Source: Lysobacter_I brunescens
GTDB lineage: Bacteria; Pseudomonadota; Gammaproteobacteria; Xanthomonadales; Xanthomonadaceae
Direction: 5' to 3'
Assembly (NCBI RefSeq): GCF_042677005.1
Contig: NZ_JBHTIF010000003.1
Span: 186,001 to 250,000, forward strand
DNA: 64,000 bases
Shown here: piece by piece, positions 59,311 through 64,000 of the stretch
Layout of the letters: each line of letters opens with the position of its first letter
Numbering within the stretch: position 1 is the first letter of the stretch
The notes under the pieces: generated by a model
The model's input: only the letters and a program-made list of their open reading frames with translations
What the model was told of the DNA's origin: nothing
Database searches by the model: none
Made by a program: the position numbers and the translations under genes

Positions 59311-61683
59311 TCAGTTCCTGAGGGGCTTGCCCGTCTCGAGCATGTGCTTGATCCGCGCCTGGGTCTTCGGCATCTGCGCCAGCGCGACGAAGTGCTCGCG
59401 CTCCAGGCGGATCAGCCACTCCTCGTCGACGATCGCGCCGCGATCCACATCGCCGCCGCACAGCACGGTCGCGATCCGGGTCGCGATCTCGTAGTCGTGC
59501 TCGGAGATGAAGCGGCCTTCCAGCATGTTCACCAGCATCATCTTGAAGGTGGCGATGCCGACGTTGCCGGCGACCTGCACGCGACGCGCGGGCAGCGGCG
59601 GGCGATAGCCGGACTCGGCCAGCGCCAGCGCCTGCTGCTTGGCGATGTGCAGCAGCTCGTGCGCGTGGAAAGCGATCACGTCGTCCTTGCGCAGCAGGCC
59701 CAGTTCCTTCGCTTCGAGCGCGGAGGCGGAGACCTTGGCCATCGCCACGTTCTCGAACAGCGGCTTGAGCTGGGCGAACACGTCGCCGCCCGGGCCTGCG
59801 GCCTGCGAGGCGCGGACCGCGAATTCCTTCAGGCCGCCACCGGCCGGCAGCAGGCCGACGCCGGCTTCGACCAGACCGATGTAGCTTTCGAGATGCGCGA
59901 CGGTGCGCGCGGTGTGCATCTGGAACTCGCAGCCGCCGCCGAGGGCGAGGCCACGCACCGCGCCGACCACCGGGACGAGCGAGTACTTGATCCGCTGGCT
60001 GGTCGCCTGGAAGTCCGCCACCATCGCGTTGAAGCCCGCCACGTCGCCCGCCTGCAGCAGGCCCAGCGCGCCGGCCAGGTCGGCGCCGGCCGAGAACGGC
60101 TCCTTCGGCTGCCAGATCACCATGCCGCGGAAATCGCGTTCGGCAATCCCGATCGCTTCCTGCAGGCCGGCGAGTACGTGGTTGTTGACCGTGTGCATCT
60201 TGGTCTTGAACGAGCACACCGCGATGCCGTCGCCGTCGTGCCACAGGCGCACGCCGTCGTTTTCATAGACGGTTTCGCCGGGAGCGAAACGCTCGCCGAT
60301 CAGCGGATCGGGGAAGCGCTGGCGGCAGTAGACCGGGTTGGACGAACGCGGCACGTCCGCGCCCTTGGCCGGGCTGAAGCTGGCGGACGGGCCGTGCACG
60401 CCGGCGCGGCCGTCGGTCACCCAGGCCGGCAGCGGCGCGCTGCTCATGGCCTTGCCGGCGGCGATGTCCTCGGCGATCCACTGCGCGACCTGCGTCCAAC
60501 CGGCGGCCTGCCAGGTCTCGAACGGGCCGAGCTGCCAGCCGTAGCCCCAGCGGATCGCGAAGTCCACGTCGCGCGCGGTGTCGGCGATGTCGGCCAGATG
60601 GAAGGCGCTGTAGTGGAACAGGTCGCGGAAGCAGGCCCACAGGAACTTCGCCTGCGGATGCTCGCTGGCGCGGAGCTTGGCGAACTTCTCGGCCGGGTTC
60701 TTCGTCTTCAGGATCTCGACGACCTCGGGCGCGGCGCCGCGATCGGACGCGCGGTAGTCCTGCTTCTCCAGATCGAGGACCACGATGTCCTTGCCGACCT
60801 TGCGGAAGATGCCGGCGCCGGTCTTCTGGCCCAGCGCGCCCTTCTGGATCAGCGCGCCCAGCCAGGCCGGGGCGTTGAAGTACGGGTGCCACGGGTCGTT
60901 CGGCAGGGTGTCGGCCATCGTCTTGATGACGTGAGCCATGGTGTCGAGGCCGACCACGTCGGACGTGCGGTAGGTCGCCGACTTCGGGCGGCCGAGCAGC
61001 GGGCCGGTCAGCGCGTCCACTTCATCGAAGCCCAGGCCGAAGGCGTGGGTGTGGTGGATCACCGACAGGATCGAGAACACGCCGATGCGGTTGCCGATGA
61101 AGTTCGGGGTGTCCTTGGCGATCACCACGCCCTTGCCGAGGGTGGTGGTCAGGAAGGTCTCCAGGCCGTCGAGGATCGCCTGGTCGGTGGTGCGGGCCGG
61201 GATCAGCTCGGCCAGGTGCATGTAGCGCGGCGGGTTGAAGAAGTGCACGCCGCAGAAGCGGTGGCGCAGTTCTTCCGGAAGCACTTCCGCCAGCGTGTTG
61301 ATGCCCAGGCCGGACGTGTTGCTCGCCAGCACCGCGTGCGGGGCCACGAACGGGGCGATCTTCCTGTACAGGTCCTGCTTCCAGTCCATCCGTTCGGCGA
61401 TCGCCTCGATGATCAGGTCGCAGTCCTTCAGCTGGTCCAGGCCGCTGTCGTAGTTCGCCGGGGTGATCGCCTCGGCGAGGGACTTGCTGGCCAGCGGGGC
61501 GGGGGAGAGCTTGCCCAGGTTTGCCAGCGCCTTGAGCACGACGCCATTCGGGTCGCCTTCCTTCGCGGCGAGATCGAACAGCACCGTGTCGACGCCGGCA
61601 TTGGTCAGGTGGGCCGCGATCTGCGCACCCATGACGCCGGCGCCGAGCACCGCGGCGCGTCGTACAAGCGGTTTCTGAGACAT
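59311..61683 (-). CDS. 3-hydroxyacyl-CoA dehydrogenase/enoyl-CoA hydratase, FadN-type domain order
   Basis: 790 residues. The NAD-binding 3-hydroxyacyl-CoA dehydrogenase comes first (VRRAAVLGAGVMGAQIAAHL; HFFNPPRYMHLAEL; IAKDTPNFIGNRIG) and the crotonase-fold hydratase last (KEPFSAGADL; GLALGGGCEFQMHTARTVA). This order is opposite to E. coli FadB and the same as Bacillus FadN and xanthomonad relatives. It hydrates enoyl-CoA and oxidises hydroxyacyl-CoA in beta-oxidation. AGGATACGGAAC precedes the ATG. It stands between a PsrA-like regulator and fadA. Confidence 0.93.
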   Translation of the reverse strand: MSQKPLVRRAAVLGAGVMGAQIAAHLTNAGVDTVLFDLAAKEGDPNGVVLKALANLGKLSPAPLASKSLAEAITPANYDSGLDQLKDCDLIIEAIAERMDWKQDLYRKIAPFVAPHAVLASNTSGLGINTLAEVLPEELRHRFCGVHFFNPPRYMHLAELIPARTTDQAILDGLETFLTTTLGKGVVIAKDTPNFIGNRIGVFSILSVIHHTHAFGLGFDEVDALTGPLLGRPKSATYRTSDVVGLDTMAHVIKTMADTLPNDPWHPYFNAPAWLGALIQKGALGQKTGAGIFRKVGKDIVVLDLEKQDYRASDRGAAPEVVEILKTKNPAEKFAKLRASEHPQAKFLWACFRDLFHYSAFHLADIADTARDVDFAIRWGYGWQLGPFETWQAAGWTQVAQWIAEDIAAGKAMSSAPLPAWVTDGRAGVHGPSASFSPAKGADVPRSSNPVYCRQRFPDPLIGERFAPGETVYENDGVRLWHDGDGIAVCSFKTKMHTVNNHVLAGLQEAIGIAERDFRGMVIWQPKEPFSAGADLAGALGLLQAGDVAGFNAMVADFQATSQRIKYSLVPVVGAVRGLALGGGCEFQMHTARTVAHLESYIGLVEAGVGLLPAGGGLKEFAVRASQAAGPGGDVFAQLKPLFENVAMAKVSASALEAKELGLLRKDDVIAFHAHELLHIAKQQALALAESGYRPPLPARRVQVAGNVGIATFKMMLVNMLEGRFISEHDYEIATRIATVLCGGDVDRGAIVDEEWLIRLEREHFVALAQMPKTQARIKHMLETGKPLRN

Positions 61684-61744
61684 GTTCCGTATCCTGTTGA
61701 TAACGTGGGATTTTCGTGGGAAGAAAAGTCGGGTCGACGCCCGC

Positions 61745-62374
61745 TCAGTTGACCTTGCCGGCCTTGAAGCCGGCGGCGGCGAAGCGGATCAGCTCGCGCG
61801 CTGCGCGCTGCCGGTGCTCCTGCTCGGAGACCCCGGCGGGGCGCTTGATCATTCCGAAATCGGCCATGGCGTAGGTCAGGGCGCCGGCGAGGAAGTCCAG
61901 TCGCCAGTACAGCTCCTCCTTGCTCAGGCCCGGCATGCAGCCGGCGATCGCCTTGGCGAACTCGCGCAGCACGTGGCCGTATTGCTCGGACAGGAACCGG
62001 CGCAGGCTGTCGTTCTTCTCGGCATAGGCCCGGGCGATCACGCGGATGAAGGCGCCGCCGCCGTGGCGGTCCTGGGCCATGGCCAGCGGGGGTTCGACGA
62101 AGGCCGCGAGGATGCCGTCAAGGTCGGCGGGGTCGGCCTCGATCGCCGCCTGCAGCAGGGCGATGCGCTGGCCGCTCATCTCGTCCATCCGGCGACGGAA
62201 AACCTCGTTGACCAAGTTCTCCTTGCTGCCGAAGTGGTAGTTGACCGCGGCGATGTTCACGTCCGCCTGGCTGGTGACCTGGCGGAGCGAGGTGCCGCCG
62301 AAACCGTACTGGGCGAAGAGGGTCTCCGCCGCGTCGAGGATGCGTTCCTTGGTCGAGAACTGGGCCTTGCTCAT
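61745..62374 (-). CDS. PsrA/FadR-like TetR regulator of beta-oxidation
   Basis: 209 residues. TKERILDAAETLFAQYGFGGTSLRQVTSQADVNIAAVNYHFGSKENLVNEVF is the N-terminal helix-turn-helix of the PsrA type, which in Pseudomonas binds long-chain fatty acids and controls beta-oxidation genes. ATG 62374 has GGAGG 6 bases upstream. A CAAAC-N4-GTTTG palindrome lies about 50 bp upstream, in the promoter, so autoregulation and control of the downstream fad genes are probable. Confidence 0.88.
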   Translation of the reverse strand: MSKAQFSTKERILDAAETLFAQYGFGGTSLRQVTSQADVNIAAVNYHFGSKENLVNEVFRRRMDEMSGQRIALLQAAIEADPADLDGILAAFVEPPLAMAQDRHGGGAFIRVIARAYAEKNDSLRRFLSEQYGHVLREFAKAIAGCMPGLSKEELYWRLDFLAGALTYAMADFGMIKRPAGVSEQEHRQRAARELIRFAAAGFKAGKVN

Positions 62375-62421
62375 GTCGCCTCCGCATGGGATCGGTGTCG
62401 CGTCCCGGCGACCGGTCTGAA

Positions 62422-62437
62422 TCAAACGCTTGTTTGA
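62422..62437. promoter_or_regulatory. PsrA-type operator
   Basis: TCAAAC-GCTT-GTTTGA is a perfect 6+6 inverted repeat upstream of the tetR-fad operon. It matches the (C/G)AAAC-N2-4-GTTT(G/C) consensus known for PsrA, and would let the regulator repress its own operon. Confidence 0.7.
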
Positions 62438-62531
62438 GCGCCTGCGGAGACTACCCCCGGATCGACCGCGATGCAAACACCGGCTGGAAATGTGATCGCC
62501 GACAAGGATGCAAGGAGACCCTCGACCGGGT

Positions 62532-62583
62532 TAGAATCCTCTGCAGCCGAATCGGCTAAACCCGCGTTCCCACGCGGGTTTTT
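62532..62583 (+). promoter_or_regulatory. ndk -10 box and leader hairpin
   Basis: TAGAAT (62532-62537) would start a transcript near 62544. Only 14 bases later AAACCCGCG-TTCCCA-CGCGGGTTT (62558-62581) is followed by TTCC: a terminator-like hairpin that is located ahead of ndk. Either it attenuates ndk, or it ends a very short RNA and ndk uses a second -10-like box (TGTTATGGT near 62595). Confidence 0.5.
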
Positions 62584-62649
62584 CCTTCCCATTCATGTTA
62601 TGGTCCGGTCCCAGCGACTGCGGCCGAACGACCCCTGGAGATATCCACA

Positions 62650-63075
62650 ATGGCGCTTGAGCGCACCATTTCGATCATCAAGCCCGACGCCGTCGCCAAG
62701 AACGTCATCGGTGAAATCTATTCCCGCTTCGAGAAGGCCGGCCTCAAGGTCGTCGCCGCGAAGATGAAGCACCTGTCGCGCAAGGAAGCCGAAGGCTTCT
62801 ACGCCGTGCATCGCGAACGCCCGTTCTTCAACGCGCTGGTCGAGTTCATGACCTCCGGCCCGGTGATGATCCAGGTGCTCGAAGGCGAGGGCGCCGTGCT
62901 CAAGAACCGCGAGCTGATGGGCGCCACCAATCCGAAGGACGCCGCGCCGGGCACCATCCGCGCCGATTTCGCCGAATCGATCGACGCCAACGCCGTGCAC
63001 GGTTCCGACTCGCTGGAGAACGCCGCGATCGAGATCGCGTATTTCTTCAGCACCACCGAACTCTGCCCGCGCTGA
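62650..63075 (+). CDS. ndk: Nucleoside diphosphate kinase
   Basis: 141 residues. ERTISIIKPDAVAKNVIG start and NAVHGSDS with the phosphorylated His117. It balances nucleoside triphosphate pools by moving phosphate from ATP. GGAG precedes the ATG. The order ndk-rlmN is conserved in gammaproteobacteria. Confidence 0.97.
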   Translation: MALERTISIIKPDAVAKNVIGEIYSRFEKAGLKVVAAKMKHLSRKEAEGFYAVHRERPFFNALVEFMTSGPVMIQVLEGEGAVLKNRELMGATNPKDAAPGTIRADFAESIDANAVHGSDSLENAAIEIAYFFSTTELCPR

Positions 63076-63103
63076 TCCCGCCGGTCGAAGGAAAGCAGTC
63101 CCC

Positions 63104-64000
63104 GTGACCGAGGTCGTGCAAAACACCGCAGCCAAGCAGAACCTGCTCGACCTCGATCGCGAGGGTCTGGAGCGCTTCTTCGCCGAGGTTCTCGGCGAGA
63201 AGCGCTACCGCGCCCACCAGATCATGAAGTGGATCCACCACCGTCACGTCACCGAGTTCGACCAGATGACGGACCTGGGCAAGGCGCTGCGCGCCAAGCT
63301 CGAAGCGCACGCCGAAGTGCGCGTGCCGCTGATCCAGTTCGACAAGCCCTCCGAAGACGGCACCCACAAGTGGCTGTTGGGCATGGATGGCAAGAACGCC
63401 ATCGAAACCGTCTACATTCCCGACAAGGGCCGCGGCACGCTGTGCGTGTCCTCGCAGGTCGGCTGTGCACTGAACTGCACCTTCTGCTCGACCGCGACCC
63501 AGGGCTTCAACCGCAACCTGTCCACCGCCGAGATCATCGGCCAGGTGTGGACCGCCGCGCGCCACCTCGGGAACATCCCGCACAAGCAGCGCAAGCTCAC
63601 CAACGTCGTGATGATGGGCATGGGTGAGCCGCTGGCCAATTTCGACAACGTCGTGCGCGCCATGAGCGTGATGCGCGACGACCTGGGTTACGGCCTGGCG
63701 AACAAGCGCGTCACGCTGTCGACCGCCGGCATGGTGCCGATGATCGATCGCCTGGCGCAGGAAAGCGACGTCTCGCTCGCGGTGTCGCTGCACGCGCCGA
63801 ACGACGAACTGCGCGACCAGCTGGTGCCGCTGAACAGGAAGTACCCCATCGAAGAGCTGATGGCCGCCTGCGTGCGCTACGCCAAGCGCAAGAAGGGCGA
63901 GTCCGTCACCTTCGAGTACACGCTGATGAAGGGCGTCAACGACCAGCCGCAGCATGCGCGCGAACTGGTCCGCCTGCTGCGCGCGTTCGACAACGCCGTG
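63104..64000 (+). CDS. rlmN: 23S rRNA/tRNA adenine C2-methyltransferase RlmN (5' part)
   Basis: At least 299 residues; the gene runs off the window in frame, so the C-terminus with the second catalytic Cys is not visible. Radical-SAM cluster motif CALNCTFC (Cys121, 125, 128), preceded by GTLCVSSQVG and followed by MGMGEPLANFDNVVRA and VTLSTAGMVPMID. It methylates C2 of A2503 in 23S rRNA and A37 of some tRNAs. The GTG start at 63104 follows GAAGGAAAG, 28 bases after ndk. Confidence 0.95.
   Translation, partial: MTEVVQNTAAKQNLLDLDREGLERFFAEVLGEKRYRAHQIMKWIHHRHVTEFDQMTDLGKALRAKLEAHAEVRVPLIQFDKPSEDGTHKWLLGMDGKNAIETVYIPDKGRGTLCVSSQVGCALNCTFCSTATQGFNRNLSTAEIIGQVWTAARHLGNIPHKQRKLTNVVMMGMGEPLANFDNVVRAMSVMRDDLGYGLANKRVTLSTAGMVPMIDRLAQESDVSLAVSLHAPNDELRDQLVPLNRKYPIEELMAACVRYAKRKKGESVTFEYTLMKGVNDQPQHARELVRLLRAFDNAV

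Overview
The window is GC-rich (apart from one AT-richer islet at about 8.9-9.9 kb) and its gene content points to a gammaproteobacterium of the Xanthomonadales/Lysobacterales, probably Lysobacter- or Luteimonas-like. Pointers are the long-tailed RNase E divergent from rluC, the cmk-rpsA-ihfB-lapA-lapB-glycosyltransferase-wbpM-galU order, the 41-residue L36, the transmembrane repetitive protein after nfuA, and -10 boxes of the TAGAAT/TACACT type. This assignment is inference from gene families, not from a database match.

Layout. 1-5.4 kb: exported amidohydrolase, glutathione peroxidase, a small STAS-like protein, a TonB-type protein and serS, ending in a perfect inverted-repeat miniature element. 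5.4-11.6 kb: a serine beta-lactamase-fold hydrolase with five N-terminal RHG repeats, a divergent LysR regulator, tRNA-Ser(TGA), a cluster of short hairpins, a lone TIR-like nucleotide-binding protein in AT-richer DNA, an M28 peptidase and a GacA/UvrY-like response regulator. 11.7-16.6 kb: rne and rluC, diverging from a 634-bp spacer. 16.7-20.3 kb: poorly characterised exported proteins, including a decayed paralogous fragment and a tectonin-repeat protein. 20.4-24.8 kb: a Ser/Thr kinase-TPR receptor with its ECF sigma factor, phhB and nfuA. 24.9-35.8 kb: transmembrane repetitive protein, two small cytochromes c, and an RND efflux operon (one adaptor, two permeases). 35.9-41.7 kb: TraB-family protein, alpha/beta hydrolase with a TetR regulator, the agmatine-to-putrescine pair aguA-aguB, and rpmJ. 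41.9-50.5 kb: translation, chromatin and envelope genes (cmk, rpsA, ihfB, lapAB, wecA/wbpL-like, wbpM-like, galU). 50.5-51.8 kb: an FAD amine oxidase.

51.9-56.0 kb is the most unusual part: three related small peptide genes followed by a translationally coupled four-gene operon encoding an MvdD-like ATP-grasp ligase, a ClpP-fold serine protease of the SDH family, a MauE-like membrane protein and a MauD-like thioredoxin-fold protein. The peptides share an LFAF(K/R)LA leader motif and a C-terminal core with two cysteines exactly 24 residues apart, the second being the C-terminal residue. I read this as a RiPP (graspetide-like) cluster in which macrocyclisation by ATP-grasp is combined with dedicated disulfide chemistry. 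No transporter is visible.

56.4-64 kb: MASE1-GGDEF diguanylate cyclase, a fatty-acid beta-oxidation operon (psrA-like tetR, fadN-type bifunctional enzyme, fadA) with a PsrA-type operator, then ndk and the 5' part of rlmN, which runs off the window. No CRISPR array, rRNA, integrase or transposase was seen.
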